Shown here piece by piece: positions 26,366 to 36,777 of a stretch of 64,000 bases of DNA. The notes beneath the pieces were generated by a model. It made no database searches, was not told the DNA's origin, and saw nothing but the letters and a program-made list of their open reading frames with translations. Location: assembly GCF_013912065.1 (NCBI RefSeq), contig NZ_JACESA010000009.1, positions 88,524 to 152,523 on the forward strand, read 5' to 3'. This DNA is from Brevundimonas sp. (GTDB taxonomy: Bacteria > Pseudomonadota > Alphaproteobacteria > Caulobacterales > Caulobacteraceae). The first letter of the stretch is position 1; the number at the start of each line of letters is the position of its first letter. The position numbers were made by a program, and so were the translations under genes.

Positions 26366-27791
26366 TTTGCACCCCTACGGTCTCGCGCACGGTCTCGTTC
26401 AAAAAGACGCGCGGATCGGTCAGCACCCCGGCCACCGCCGTCGCCGCCGCCGTCGCCGGACTGGCCAGGATGGTGCGGGCGTCCTTGCCCTGGCGGCCTT
26501 CGAAATTGCGGTTGGAGGTCGAGACGGCCAGCTGGCCCGGCCCGACGAAGTCCCCGTTCATGGCGATGCACATCGAACAGCCGGGAATGCGCCATTCGGC
26601 CCCGGCGGCGATGAAGACCTGGTCCAGACCTTCCGCCTCGGCGTCGCGACGCACGGCTTCCGAGCCCGGCACCACCAGCATCCGCAGGCCCGGCTTGACC
26701 TTGCGCCCGCGCAGCACCTCAGCGGCGGCGCGCAGGTCCGGCAGGCGGCCATTGGTGCAGGAGCCGATGAAGACCACGTCCACCGGCTGGCTGGTCGTCG
26801 CCTCGCCTGCGGTGAAGCCCATATAGGCGATGGCCTTGCGGTCGCTGTCCGACTGGGGCTGGGGCACGGGCGCGCCGATCGGCGCCCCGGCGTCCGGGGT
26901 CGTGCCCCAGGTGGCCATCGGGCGGATGGCGGCGCCGTCGATGACCACTTCCTTGTCGAAGATCGCGCCCGGATCGCTGGACAGCTTCAACCATTCAGCC
27001 GTCGCCGTCTCATAGTCGGCGGGGACGTGCTTGCGGCCGCGCAGCCAGTCGATGGTGGTCTGGTCCGGGGCGATCATGCCCGCGCGGGCGCCCGCCTCGA
27101 TGGACATGTTGCACAGGGTCATCCGCCCTTCCATGTCCAGCGACCGCACCGCCTCGCCGGCGTATTCGATGACATAGCCGGTGCCGCCGCCAAAGCCGAT
27201 GGCGGCGATCACCGCCAGGGCGACATCCTTGCCCGACACGCCGGGCTGCAGCCGTCCGGTCACCGTCACCCGCATGGCCTTGGCCTTACGCTGCAACAGG
27301 CATTGGGTCGCCAGCACATGGCCGACCTCGGACGTGCCGATGCCGAAGGCCAGGGCCCCGAAGGCGCCGTGGGTCGCCGTATGGCTGTCGCCGCAGACCA
27401 CCGTCATGCCCGGCTGGGTCAGGCCCAGCTCCGGCCCCATCACATGGACGACTCCCCGATCCTCGGACCCCCATCCGGCCAACGGCACGCCGTGGGCGGC
27501 GCAGTTCTTCTCCAACCGATGCACCTGGGCCTCGGCCTGGGCGGTGACATAGGGTTTCAGCCCGTTCAAGCCCGCCGGCAGGGTCGGAGTCGAATGGTCC
27601 AGGGTCGCATAGGTCCGGTCGGGACGGCGCACCTTCAGCCCGCGCGCCTCGATCTCGCTGAAGGCCTGGGGGCTGGTGACCTCGTGGACCAGATGCAGGT
27701 CGATATAAAGAACGCCCGGCGTATCGGCCGTCTCCGACCGCACCACATGGGCGTCCCAGACCTTGTCAAACAGGGTTTTGGGATCAGGCAT
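26358..27791 (-). CDS. leuC: 3-isopropylmalate dehydratase large subunit
   Basis: LeuC (477 aa) carries the [4Fe-4S] aconitase-type active site that isomerises 2- to 3-isopropylmalate. The cluster ligands are seen in [13 protein letters not shown] and [11 protein letters not shown], plus [26 protein letters not shown] (in parts). I prefer the ATG at 27791 ([12 protein letters not shown]), which starts inside the end of leuA (8-nt overlap) with AGGAG upstream. The frame could extend to 27812. Confidence 0.96.
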   Translation of the reverse strand: MPDPKTLFDKVWDAHVVRSETADTPGVLYIDLHLVHEVTSPQAFSEIEARGLKVRRPDRTYATLDHSTPTLPAGLNGLKPYVTAQAEAQVHRLEKNCAAHGVPLAGWGSEDRGVVHVMGPELGLTQPGMTVVCGDSHTATHGAFGALAFGIGTSEVGHVLATQCLLQRKAKAMRVTVTGRLQPGVSGKDVALAVIAAIGFGGGTGYVIEYAGEAVRSLDMEGRMTLCNMSIEAGARAGMIAPDQTTIDWLRGRKHVPADYETATAEWLKLSSDPGAIFDKEVVIDGAAIRPMATWGTTPDAGAPIGAPVPQPQSDSDRKAIAYMGFTAGEATTSQPVDVVFIGSCTNGRLPDLRAAAEVLRGRKVKPGLRMLVVPGSEAVRRDAEAEGLDQVFIAAGAEWRIPGCSMCIAMNGDFVGPGQLAVSTSNRNFEGRQGKDARTILASPATAAATAVAGVLTDPRVFLNETVRETVGVQNV

Positions 27792-29034
27792 ATTGGGCGA
27801 CCGTCTCCTCAACCCCGTCGACCCGGTCGATGATGGCGATCAGTTCGGCGTCGCTGATCTCGCCGATCTGGTCGGCGCGCTGCTTGAAGCCGACGACAAC
27901 GGCGGCCAGACGCTCGCCCTCGATGGGCCGGCCGATGGTCTCGGCCCGCTTGGCGATGGCGTGGCGGCCCGAGTGTTTGCCCAGGACAAACCAGCTGCCC
28001 TCGAAACCCACGTCCTGGGGACGCATGATCTCATAGGTGCGGCTGTCGGCCAGCATGCCGTGCTGGTGGATGCCGGCCTCGTGGGCGAAGGCGTTGATGC
28101 CGACCACCGACTTGTTGCGGGCGATGACCGTCTCGGTGATCTCGCACAGGATCTTGGAGGCGCGCACCAGGTGGCGGCTGTCGGCGCCGGTGGTGACGCC
28201 GTACCGGTCCTCGCGAACCTTCAGGGCCATGATGACTTCTTCGATCGAGGCGTTGCCGGCCCGTTCGCCGATGCCGTTGATCGCACCCTCGACCTGACGC
28301 GCCCCGCCCTCGACGGCGGCCAGTGAGTTGGCGACCGCCATGCCCAGGTCGTCGTGGCAGTGGGCCGAGAAGATCACGTGCGGATGCCGCTTATGGATCC
28401 GGGCCGCCAGGGCGCGAAAGGTCTCGCGCACTTCTTCCGGGGTCGCATAGCCGACGGTGTCGGGCACGTTCAGGGTCCGGGCGCCGGCGTCGGCGGCGGC
28501 CTCCAGCACATCGGCCAGGAACTCCGGCTCGGTGCGGAAGGCGTCCTCGGCCGAGAACTCGACGTCGTCGAACAGGCTGACCGCATATTCGACCGAGCGC
28601 ACCGCCGTGGCCAGGACCTCGTTGGTCGACATCTTCAACTTGGCGGTGCGATGGATCGGGCTGGTGCCGATGAAGGTGTGGCAGCGACGATGGGACTTCG
28701 GCGCGGGCGCCAGGGCGCGGAAGCTGGCGTCGATGTCCTTTTCGTTGGCGCGGGACAGGGAGCAGAAGATCGGCCCCTCGACCTCGCCGGCCACGCGGCG
28801 GATGCAGTCTTCGTCGCCCGGCGAGGCGGCGGCGAAGCCGGCCTCGATAACATCGACGCCCAGGTCCTTCAGGACCTGGGCCATCTTCACCTTGGCTTGG
28901 GCGCTCATGGAGAAGCCGGGCGCCTGTTCCCCGTCCCGCATCGTCGTGTCGAAGACGATGACGCGGTTGGGGTCGGCGGCGATCTCCTCGGTTCGGGATA
29001 CGCCGGATACTCGTACTTTTTCGGCGGTCATCAC
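27784..29034 (-). CDS. leuA: 2-isopropylmalate synthase, short form without regulatory domain
   Basis: This condenses acetyl-CoA with 2-oxoisovalerate, the first leucine-specific step. It has [16 protein letters not shown] (catalytic/metal Asp and Arg), the [13 protein letters not shown] metal site, [14 protein letters not shown] and [15 protein letters not shown]. At 416 aa it is about 100 residues shorter than common LeuA (510-570 aa). The sequence stops soon after the subdomain ([13 protein letters not shown]) where the C-terminal leucine-binding domain should begin, and leuC starts at once. The start is GTG 29034 or ATG 29031, both overlapping ilvM. Homocitrate or citramalate synthase is possible by family, but the leu operon favours LeuA. 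Confidence 0.9.
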   Translation of the reverse strand: MMTAEKVRVSGVSRTEEIAADPNRVIVFDTTMRDGEQAPGFSMSAQAKVKMAQVLKDLGVDVIEAGFAAASPGDEDCIRRVAGEVEGPIFCSLSRANEKDIDASFRALAPAPKSHRRCHTFIGTSPIHRTAKLKMSTNEVLATAVRSVEYAVSLFDDVEFSAEDAFRTEPEFLADVLEAAADAGARTLNVPDTVGYATPEEVRETFRALAARIHKRHPHVIFSAHCHDDLGMAVANSLAAVEGGARQVEGAINGIGERAGNASIEEVIMALKVREDRYGVTTGADSRHLVRASKILCEITETVIARNKSVVGINAFAHEAGIHQHGMLADSRTYEIMRPQDVGFEGSWFVLGKHSGRHAIAKRAETIGRPIEGERLAAVVVGFKQRADQIGEISDAELIAIIDRVDGVEETVAQYA

Positions 29035-29282
29035 GCGGCCTCGGATTGAATAATGTCGTTGCCGATGCGGCGCACGCCGAACAGCCGGTCGATCTGACGG
29101 CCCAGATTGTCCATGCAGCGACCGGCGTCGCGACCGCGCACGGTCAGGGCGATGCGGCGGAAGGGGCCTTCGTCGGCCATGTTGATGCCGTCGATGTGGA
29201 AGCCCCGGCGCTCCACAAGTCCGATGAGACGCTGAAGCGAACCGTCGGCACGGTCGATCTGGATGTGGATCGTGTTGCTCAT
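29031..29282 (-). CDS. ilvM: Short acetolactate synthase regulatory subunit (IlvM-type ACT protein)
   Basis: This 83-aa protein is a single ACT domain (IHIQIDRADGSLQRLIGLVERRGFHIDGINMA in parts), the size of E. coli IlvM (about 87 aa) rather than the 160-aa IlvH/IlvN. It lies 1 nt after the large subunit gene and overlaps leuA, so it should be the small subunit of the acetolactate synthase encoded upstream. Whether valine inhibits this short form cannot be read from sequence. Confidence 0.88.
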   Translation of the reverse strand: MSNTIHIQIDRADGSLQRLIGLVERRGFHIDGINMADEGPFRRIALTVRGRDAGRCMDNLGRQIDRLFGVRRIGNDIIQSEAA

Positions 29283-29283
29283 C

Positions 29284-30996
29284 TCAGGAGCCCTCCATCA
29301 TTTCAGCATTGCTCTTGCCCGGCGGAACCAGCGGCCAGACATTGTCTCGGGAATCGATGACCACATGGGCCAGGCAGGGACCGTCGGCGGCCAGCAGGCG
29401 CTGGATGCCGTCGGACACCTGATCGCGACGATCGATGCGGAAGGCCTCGATGCCGAAGGCTTCGGCCACCTTCACGAAGTCCGGATTGTCGGACAGGTCG
29501 ATCTCGGAATAGTTCTCGGCGAAGAACAGCTCCTGCCACTGGCGCACCAGACCCAGGGAGGAGTTGTCGATCAGCACGATCTTCAGCGGGATGCCGTAAC
29601 GCTTCAGCGTCGCCAGCTCCTGGATGTTCATCATGAAGCCGCCGTCGCCGGCGATGGTGACGACCGTCGCGGAGGGGTCGGCCAGCTTGGCGCCGATCCC
29701 GGCGGGCAGACCGAAGCCCATGGCGCCCAGGCCGCCCGAGGTGATGTGGGCTTCGGGCCGCGAAAAGCGGCAGTGCATGGCCGCCCACATCTGATGCTGG
29801 CCCACATCGCAGGCGGCGACGAAATCATCGCCCGCCGCTTCGGACACCGCCTTCAGCAAGGCCGGGGCATAGACGCCCTCGCCCGGCGCGTCATAGCGAT
29901 AGGCGCCGGCCGCCGCAGCCTGGGCGCACTCGCTCGCCCACTGCTGGATGTCCAGGGCCGGCCCGCCCGCCATCCGCGCCGTCAGGGCCTCGATCCCGTC
30001 CTTCAGCTCGCCGACGACGGCGACATTGGCCGCCCGCAGCTTGCCGACTTCCGAGGCGTCGATATCGAAATGGACGATGCGGGCGTTCGGCGCGAACTCC
30101 GCCAGCTTGCCGGTGGCGCGGTCGTCGAACCGGGCGCCGACGACGACCAGCAGGTCGCTGTCCTGCACCGCGTGGTTGGCCGCACGGGCGCCGTGCATGC
30201 CCAGCATGCCCAGCATGCCGGCTGCGTCGGTCGGGATGGTGCCCAGGGCGTTCAGTGTCGAGACCTGGGGGATGCCGGTCGCGGCGACGAAGGCGCGCAG
30301 GGCCTCGGTCGCGCCGCCGATCTTCACTCCGCCGCCGATATAGACCAGGGGCTTCCGCGCCGCCCGGATCGCGACCTCGGCGGCGGCGATGGCGTCGTGG
30401 TTGATGCGCGGCGTCTCATTGGGAATGTGAAAGCCGTAGTCTTCGCTGGTCGTGGCGAACTGCACGTCCTTGGGCAGATCGACCAGGACCGGACCGGGGC
30501 GGCCCGAGGCAGCGATGTAGAAGGCCTCCTCGATGGCCGCCGGAACCTCGGCGGCGTCGCGGACCAGGATCGAGTGTTTCACGATCGGCAGGGTGACGCC
30601 CAGGATGTCGATCTCCTGGAAGGCGTCGGTGCCCATCAAGCCTTGCGCGACATTGCCGGTGATGCAGACCATCGGCACGGAGTCCATCAGCGCATTAGCG
30701 ATGCCGGTGATCAGATTGGTGGCGCCGGGGCCGGAGGTGGCGATGCAGACCCCGACCTTGCCGCTCTTCCTGGCATAGGCGTCGGCGGCGAAGGCCGCGC
30801 CCTGCTCGTGACGGACCAGGATATGCTTCAGCTTGGATCCGGCCAGGGCGTCATAGACCGGCATGATGGCGCCGCCCGGATAACCGAACACCACCTCCAC
30901 GCCCAGCCGCTCCAGGGTGGAGACCAGCAGGCGCGCGCCCGATTGCGGGGCGGCCTCGGCTGAGGATTTGAAGGCGGCGGCGGTCATCAGGGTCAT
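29284..30996 (-). CDS. ilvG: Acetolactate synthase large subunit
   Basis: This ThDP/FAD enzyme (570 aa) makes 2-acetolactate from pyruvate. The three domains are seen in VEVVFGYPGGAIMPVYDAL with catalytic Glu in LVRHEQGAAFAADAYAR, the FAD-binding middle domain, and the C-terminal ThDP motif GDGGFMMNIQELATLKRYGIPLKIVLIDN (in parts). Start choice is ATG 30996; an ATG 9 nt downstream is possible. I use ilvG because of the paired ilvM-type subunit; ilvB would be equally valid. Confidence 0.94.
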   Translation of the reverse strand: MTLMTAAAFKSSAEAAPQSGARLLVSTLERLGVEVVFGYPGGAIMPVYDALAGSKLKHILVRHEQGAAFAADAYARKSGKVGVCIATSGPGATNLITGIANALMDSVPMVCITGNVAQGLMGTDAFQEIDILGVTLPIVKHSILVRDAAEVPAAIEEAFYIAASGRPGPVLVDLPKDVQFATTSEDYGFHIPNETPRINHDAIAAAEVAIRAARKPLVYIGGGVKIGGATEALRAFVAATGIPQVSTLNALGTIPTDAAGMLGMLGMHGARAANHAVQDSDLLVVVGARFDDRATGKLAEFAPNARIVHFDIDASEVGKLRAANVAVVGELKDGIEALTARMAGGPALDIQQWASECAQAAAAGAYRYDAPGEGVYAPALLKAVSEAAGDDFVAACDVGQHQMWAAMHCRFSRPEAHITSGGLGAMGFGLPAGIGAKLADPSATVVTIAGDGGFMMNIQELATLKRYGIPLKIVLIDNSSLGLVRQWQELFFAENYSEIDLSDNPDFVKVAEAFGIEAFRIDRRDQVSDGIQRLLAADGPCLAHVVIDSRDNVWPLVPPGKSNAEMMEGS

Positions 30997-31014
30997 CCGG
31001 TCTTTCGCTCAGGC

Positions 31015-32028
31015 TCAGGCCGCTTCAGATTTGGGCGTGTTCAGCCAGGCCATCCGCTCGCGCAGACGGGCGCCGACCTGTTCGATCTGGCTTTCGCGGT
31101 CCGCCTTCAGCCAGGCTTCGTACTGCGGCTTGCCGGCCTCGTTCTCGGCGATCCAGTTGCGCGCGAAGGTGCCGTCCTGGATCTCGTCCAGAATGGTCTT
31201 CATGCGGGCCTTGGTCTCTTCGTTGACCACGCGCGGACCGCTGGCCACGGCGCCGTATTTGGCGGTTTCCGAAATGAAGTGGTGCATCTTCGAGATGCCG
31301 CCCTCGTAGAACAGGTCCACGATCAGCTTCAGCTCGTGCAGGCATTCGAAATAGGCGATCTCGGGCTGGTAGCCGGCCTCGACCAGGGTGTTGAACCCCT
31401 GCATGACCAGTTCCTTGGCGCCGCCGCACAGAACGGCCTGTTCGCCGAACAGATCGGTCTCGGTCTCTTCGCGGAAGGTGGTTTCCAGCAGGCCGCCCGT
31501 CGCGCCGCCATTGCCCTTGGCGTAGCCCATGGCCCGGTCGCGGGCCTTGCCGGTCACGTCCTTCTCGATGGCGAACAGCGAGGGCACGCCGCGACCGCGC
31601 TGGAACTCGCGACGCACCAGATCGCCCGGCCCCTTGGGTGCGACCAGGATGACGTCCATGTCGGGGCGCGGGGTGATGCGCTCGTAGATGATCGAGAAGC
31701 CGTGGGCGAACAGCAGGGCCGAGCCCTCCTTGGCGTTCGGCTCGATGATGTCGCGATAGACCTCGCCCTGGACCATGTCGGGGGTCAGGATGGCGATGAT
31801 GTCGGCGCCCTTGACGGCCTCGGCCGGCTCGGCGGTCGGCACGCCGTCGGCCGTGGCGTGTTTCCAGCCCGTGCCGCCGTGACGGACGCCGGCGACCACA
31901 TCATGGCCGCTGTCCTTCAGGTTCTGCGCATGGGCGCGGCCTTGCGAGCCATAGCCGATGATGGCGATGCGCTGGCCGGCGATGGCGCCCGGCTTGATGT
32001 CTTCATTGGTGTAGATGGTGATGGCCAT
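31015..32028 (-). CDS. ilvC: Ketol-acid reductoisomerase (class I)
   Basis: IlvC (337 aa) isomerises and reduces acetohydroxy acids with NADPH. The Rossmann motif [21 protein letters not shown] and the knotted helical domain ([49 protein letters not shown]) are clear. The length fits the short class I form. It lies 6 nt after ilvD and 18 nt before ilvG in the same operon. Confidence 0.97.
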   Translation of the reverse strand: MAITIYTNEDIKPGAIAGQRIAIIGYGSQGRAHAQNLKDSGHDVVAGVRHGGTGWKHATADGVPTAEPAEAVKGADIIAILTPDMVQGEVYRDIIEPNAKEGSALLFAHGFSIIYERITPRPDMDVILVAPKGPGDLVRREFQRGRGVPSLFAIEKDVTGKARDRAMGYAKGNGGATGGLLETTFREETETDLFGEQAVLCGGAKELVMQGFNTLVEAGYQPEIAYFECLHELKLIVDLFYEGGISKMHHFISETAKYGAVASGPRVVNEETKARMKTILDEIQDGTFARNWIAENEAGKPQYEAWLKADRESQIEQVGARLRERMAWLNTPKSEAA

Positions 32029-32034
32029 GAGAAT

Positions 32035-33798
32035 TCAGGCGTCCTGAGCAGCAGTGGATTTGTGAGACGACTGGCCAAAATCGGGGATTTGAGCCGGCGG
32101 CGGGTTGGGGATGGTGACGGCGCCCTGGGCGGCCGAGGCGACCGAGGCGCGGTATTTGGCGAAGACACCTCGCGCCGGGCGGACCACGTGGGGCGTGAAG
32201 CCCGCCCGGCGCGTCGCCAGATCGACGTTGACGTCGATCCGGCGGTTGGTGACGTCGATGGTGATGCGGTCACCATCGCGAATGAGAGCGATCGGGCCGC
32301 CGACGGCGGCTTCCGGCGAGACGTGGCCGGCGACGAAGCCGTAGCTGGCGCCCGAGAACCGGCCGTCGGTCAGCAGGGCGACATTGTCGATCTTGCGGCC
32401 CTTCAGGGCGGCGGTGACTTGCAGCATCTCGCGCATGCCGGGGCCGCCCTTGGGCCCTTCGTAGCGGATGATGATGACGTCGCCTTCGCCGACCGAGCCG
32501 TCCTGGACGGCGTGGAAGGCGTCTTCCTCGCTGTCGAAGACGCAGGCAGGGCCTTCGAACTTATCGACCTTGTGGCCGGTCAGCTTGATGACCGCGCCTT
32601 CCGGGGCGACGTCGCCATAGATGACGGCGTAGCTGCCGCGCGCCATGACCGGGGCGTCGAAGCGGGTCACCACCACCTGGCCGGGGGTTTCCTCGGCCTC
32701 GGCCGCCTCGGCGAACAGGCTGCGGCCGCTGACGGTGGGGGTGTTCACGATCTTGCCGGCCTCGGCCATGCGTTGCGTCACCAGACGGGTGCCGCCGGCG
32801 GCGAACAGGTGCGAGGCCAGGAAACGGCCGCCCGGCTTCAGGTCGCAGATGACCGGCGCCTCGACGCAGGCTTGGTGACAGTCCTCGACGCCGAAATCGA
32901 CGCCGGCCTCAGCCGCGATGGCCGTCAGGTGCATGACCGCGTTGGTCGATCCGCCCGAGGCCGAGACCGCGACGGCGGCGTTCTTCAGGCTGGCGCGGGT
33001 GATGTATTTGCGGGCCGTGTCGCCGGCGAAGACCCGTTCGACGATCAGCCGGCCGCAGCGCTCGCCCTCGGCCGCCTTGTTCGGATCGACCGCCGGCACG
33101 TCATTGGCGCCCATGGGCGAGATGCCCATGACCGACAGGGCCATGGCCATGGTGTTGGCCGTGAACTGACCGCCGCAGGCGCCGGCGCCGGGGCAGACCG
33201 CCTGTTCGACCGCCTTCAGGCCCGCGTCGTCCAGCGCGCCGGCCGAATGGGCGCCGATAGCCTCGAACACCTCCTGGACCGAGACCTCCTTGGTCCCCCC
33301 AGGCGTGGGCATGACGCCGGGCATGATGGTGCCGCCGTAATAGACCAGGCCCGGGATATCCATCCGCGCCAGGGCCATGGCCGCCGCCGGGATCGTCTTG
33401 TCGCAGCCGACGATGCAGACGACGCCGTCCAGTTGGTGGCCTTCGATGGCCAGTTCGATCGAGTCGGCGACGACCTCGCGGCTGATCAGCGAAGCCTTCA
33501 TCCCCGCCGTGCCCATCGAGATGCCGTCGGTGACGACGATGGTGTTGAAGTCGACCGGATAGCCGCCCGCCGCGATGATGCCGGCGCGCACGTCCTTGGC
33601 CAGCCGGTCCAGGTGCATGTTGCACGGGGTGACCGTCGACCAGGTGTTGACGATGCCGATCATCGGCTTGTCGAAGTCGGCGTCCTGCATGCCGGCCGCG
33701 CGCAGATAGGACCGCGCCGCCGCCCGGTTCGGGCCATGCGTCACCGCCGCGCTGCGCGCATTGGGCTTTCTGGGCTCTGAGGTAGAATCTTGCGTCAT
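32035..33798 (-). CDS. ilvD: Dihydroxy-acid dehydratase
   Basis: IlvD (587 aa) dehydrates dihydroxy acids to 2-oxo acids using an Fe-S cluster. Motifs include WSTVTPCNMHLDRLAKDV, VGCDKTIPAAAMALARMDIP, GACGGQFTANTMAMALS and DGRFSGASYGFVAGHVSPEA. Start at ATG 33798 (MTQDST) is preferred; the frame extends to GTG 33828 but that runs into the attenuator hairpin. It is the first structural gene after the leader/attenuator at 33830-34035, so the whole operon is probably controlled there. Confidence 0.96.
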   Translation of the reverse strand: MTQDSTSEPRKPNARSAAVTHGPNRAAARSYLRAAGMQDADFDKPMIGIVNTWSTVTPCNMHLDRLAKDVRAGIIAAGGYPVDFNTIVVTDGISMGTAGMKASLISREVVADSIELAIEGHQLDGVVCIVGCDKTIPAAAMALARMDIPGLVYYGGTIMPGVMPTPGGTKEVSVQEVFEAIGAHSAGALDDAGLKAVEQAVCPGAGACGGQFTANTMAMALSVMGISPMGANDVPAVDPNKAAEGERCGRLIVERVFAGDTARKYITRASLKNAAVAVSASGGSTNAVMHLTAIAAEAGVDFGVEDCHQACVEAPVICDLKPGGRFLASHLFAAGGTRLVTQRMAEAGKIVNTPTVSGRSLFAEAAEAEETPGQVVVTRFDAPVMARGSYAVIYGDVAPEGAVIKLTGHKVDKFEGPACVFDSEEDAFHAVQDGSVGEGDVIIIRYEGPKGGPGMREMLQVTAALKGRKIDNVALLTDGRFSGASYGFVAGHVSPEAAVGGPIALIRDGDRITIDVTNRRIDVNVDLATRRAGFTPHVVRPARGVFAKYRASVASAAQGAVTIPNPPPAQIPDFGQSSHKSTAAQDA

Positions 33799-33829
33799 CG
33801 GTCCGGTTCGTTTCGAACCGCCAAGCACG

Positions 33830-33858
33830 AAAAACCCCGCTTCCTTTCGGGAGCGGGG
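33830..33858 (-). terminator. Attenuator terminator of the ilv-leu operon
   Basis: On the minus strand a 10-bp stem (33858-33849 with 33844-33835, one G-T wobble) with a GAAA loop is followed by five T residues (33834-33830). It lies 32 nt before ilvD and 31 nt after the leader stop. The stem's 5' side, extended to 33861, can instead pair with leader sequence at 33913-33904 (AGCGGCGTGG, 9 of 10 positions). This gives a mutually exclusive antiterminator. Confidence 0.8.
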
Positions 33859-33888
33859 TGGTGCGAGGCGATCCTGAGTGTGTTTAGG

Positions 33889-34035
33889 TCAGGTCGCGTG
33901 CATCCACGCCGCTTGCGTAAGCAGGCCGAGGAGTACGAGGAGAATGAGGAATACAGGGCTTTCCAGGCCGGTCGGCGCGCGAACGGCCGCGACCGCCTTT
34001 GCGGTGCATCCCTTCATCATATCGCGCGTCATCAT
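33889..34035 (-). CDS. Branched-chain amino acid leader peptide (ilv-leu attenuator)
   Basis: This small ORF of about 48 aa ends 55 nt before the attenuator U tract. It carries an uninterrupted control run VFLILLVLLGLL in its second half, with two GTA and one ATT codon, which are scarce in this GC-rich genome. ATG 34035, 34032 or one of the ATG pair near 34020 could be the start. The arrangement (Leu/Val/Ile run, antiterminator strand, terminator, ilvD) is that of ribosome-mediated attenuation, as in E. coli ilvGMEDA. Function is inferred from architecture; the ORF has no signal-peptide or enzyme features. Confidence 0.75.
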   Translation of the reverse strand: MMTRDMMKGCTAKAVAAVRAPTGLESPVFLILLVLLGLLTQAAWMHAT

Positions 34036-34292
34036 GGCCACGGGGGCTCCCTGTTCTGACGCCAAGAAACCATACCGGCCGGAGTCGCACAACCCCTGTC
34101 GCAAAAATTTTGCTCAATGCGCCCAAAACAACCTCCGAAGAGGTGTTTCTTGCCTGACATGGACGCAACCCGGTCAAACCGTAACGCTTGGTCGCACCAT
34201 GTTAGGGCTAACGCGCCGCGACGGGGTTGAAACCGGGCCGCGACAGTTCCATTGAGACGCCAACAACATAATCGTTCAGAGGAGCCTCCCCC

Positions 34293-35300
<1,008 letters not shown>

Positions 35301-35311
35301 GCCGCAAACAT

Positions 35312-35454
35312 CTCCTCCCCACAACGTGGGGAGGGGGACCACGACGTGGTGGAGGGGCTCTTTCCGCCGCACCGAACCTGGGGTGATAACCCCTCCGTCA
35401 CGGCGCAAGGGCGCCGCGCCACCTCCCCATCGCTGCGCGACAGGGAGGAGACAG
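35312..35454. repeat. Palindromic intergenic repeat between gapA and pgk
   Basis: The segment begins with CTCCCCACAACGTGGGGAGG-like palindromic sequence, then GACCACGACGTGGTGGAGGGG, and ends with complementary CCCCTCCGTCACGGCGCAAGG and CCTCCCCATCGCTGCG elements. It resembles scattered intergenic palindromes seen in Caulobacterales and related partial copies at 48669-48727 and 51295-51355. Its right end runs into the region just before pgk, so it may affect gapA/pgk expression. Confidence 0.6.
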
Positions 35455-35464
35455 GGAAACGACC

Positions 35465-36673
35465 ATGACCTTCCGCACCCTCGACGACGCCCCCAACGAC
35501 CTGGGCTCCCTCGCCGGCAAGACGGCCTTGGTCCGGGTGGACTTCAACGTCCCGATGGAGGGCGGCAAGGTCACTGACGACACTCGGCTGCGGGTCGCCC
35601 TGCCGACGATCCAACGTCTGCGCGACGCCGGCGCCAAGGTCGCGTTGCTGGCCCACTTCGACCGTCCCAAGGGCCAGCGCGTCCCGTCGATGAGCCTTCA
35701 GCCGGTCGTCGATGATCTGGAAAATCTGCTCGGCGCCCCCGTTCGCTTCGCCGACGACTGCATCGGCCCGGACGCCGTGGACGCCATCCGCGACCTGGAC
35801 GCCGGCGGCGTGGTCCTGCTCGAGAACGTCCGCTTCCACGCGGCGGAAGAGGCCAATGATCCGGTCTTCGCCCAGAAGCTGGCCGATCTGGCCGACCTCT
35901 ACGTCAACGACGCCTTCTCGGCAGCCCACCGCGCCCACGCCTCGACCGAAGGCGTCGCCCGTCACATCCCCGCCTACGCCGGCGAATCGATGCGGCGCGA
36001 GCTGGACGCGCTGGACGCCGCCCTGGGCAATCCGCAGAAGCCGGTGCTGGGCATCGTCGGCGGGGCCAAGGTCTCGACCAAGCTGGACCTGCTAAAGAAC
36101 CTGGTCGGCAAGCTGGACCGGCTCGCCATCGGCGGCGGCATGGCCAACACCTTCCTCTATGCCCAGGGCGTCGATATCGGCGGTTCCCTGGCCGAGAAGG
36201 ACATGGCCGACACGGCGCGCGAGATCCTGACCGAGGCCGAGGCCAAGGGTTGCGAAATCCTTCTGCCGCTCGACGTCGTGGTGGCGACCGAGGTCAAGCC
36301 GGGCGTCGAAACCCGCACCGTCCTGGCCCGCGAAGACATCGGCGACGACGAAAAGATTCTCGACGCCGGTCCGCTGACGGTCGAGAAACTGATCAAGGCC
36401 ATGGCCCTGTCCAAGACGCTGATCTGGAACGGCCCGCTCGGCGTGTTCGAGGTTCCGCCCTTCGACGCCGCCACGGTCAAGGCCGCTAAGGCCGCCGCCG
36501 ACCTGGCCAAGTCCGGCGCCCTGGTCGCGGTCGCGGGCGGCGGCGACACCGTCTCGGCCCTGAACCACGCGGGCGTGTCGGACGACATGACCTTCGTCTC
36601 CACCGCCGGCGGCGCCTTCCTGGAATGGATGGAAGGCAAGCCCCTGCCGGGCGTCGAAGCGCTCAGGGCCTAG
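35465..36673 (+). CDS. pgk: Phosphoglycerate kinase
   Basis: Pgk (402 aa) makes ATP from 1,3-bisphosphoglycerate. Typical segments are [60 protein letters not shown] and the nucleotide site [13 protein letters not shown]. Start at ATG 35465, with AGGGAA upstream. The gene is 164 nt after gapA, with a palindromic repeat between them. Confidence 0.97.
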   Translation: MTFRTLDDAPNDLGSLAGKTALVRVDFNVPMEGGKVTDDTRLRVALPTIQRLRDAGAKVALLAHFDRPKGQRVPSMSLQPVVDDLENLLGAPVRFADDCIGPDAVDAIRDLDAGGVVLLENVRFHAAEEANDPVFAQKLADLADLYVNDAFSAAHRAHASTEGVARHIPAYAGESMRRELDALDAALGNPQKPVLGIVGGAKVSTKLDLLKNLVGKLDRLAIGGGMANTFLYAQGVDIGGSLAEKDMADTAREILTEAEAKGCEILLPLDVVVATEVKPGVETRTVLAREDIGDDEKILDAGPLTVEKLIKAMALSKTLIWNGPLGVFEVPPFDAATVKAAKAAADLAKSGALVAVAGGGDTVSALNHAGVSDDMTFVSTAGGAFLEWMEGKPLPGVEALRA

Positions 36674-36777
36674 TCCGACGCATACAAGAATCGGGCTGTT
36701 ACACGGCGTGACTTTGTTGCGTCGCAGCGCTAATCTCCCGCCCAATCATAAAAGACCTCGGCTCAGGAGATTTCATC

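Noticed and set aside
27700-27800. Frameshift hiding a LeuA regulatory domain
   Set aside because: leuC begins 7 nt before the leuA stop and all downstream sequence codes for LeuC, so there is no room for an extra domain.
31279-33780. 833-codon open frame antisense to ilvC and ilvD
   Set aside because: It crosses two well-defined enzymes on the other strand and has no recognisable domain.
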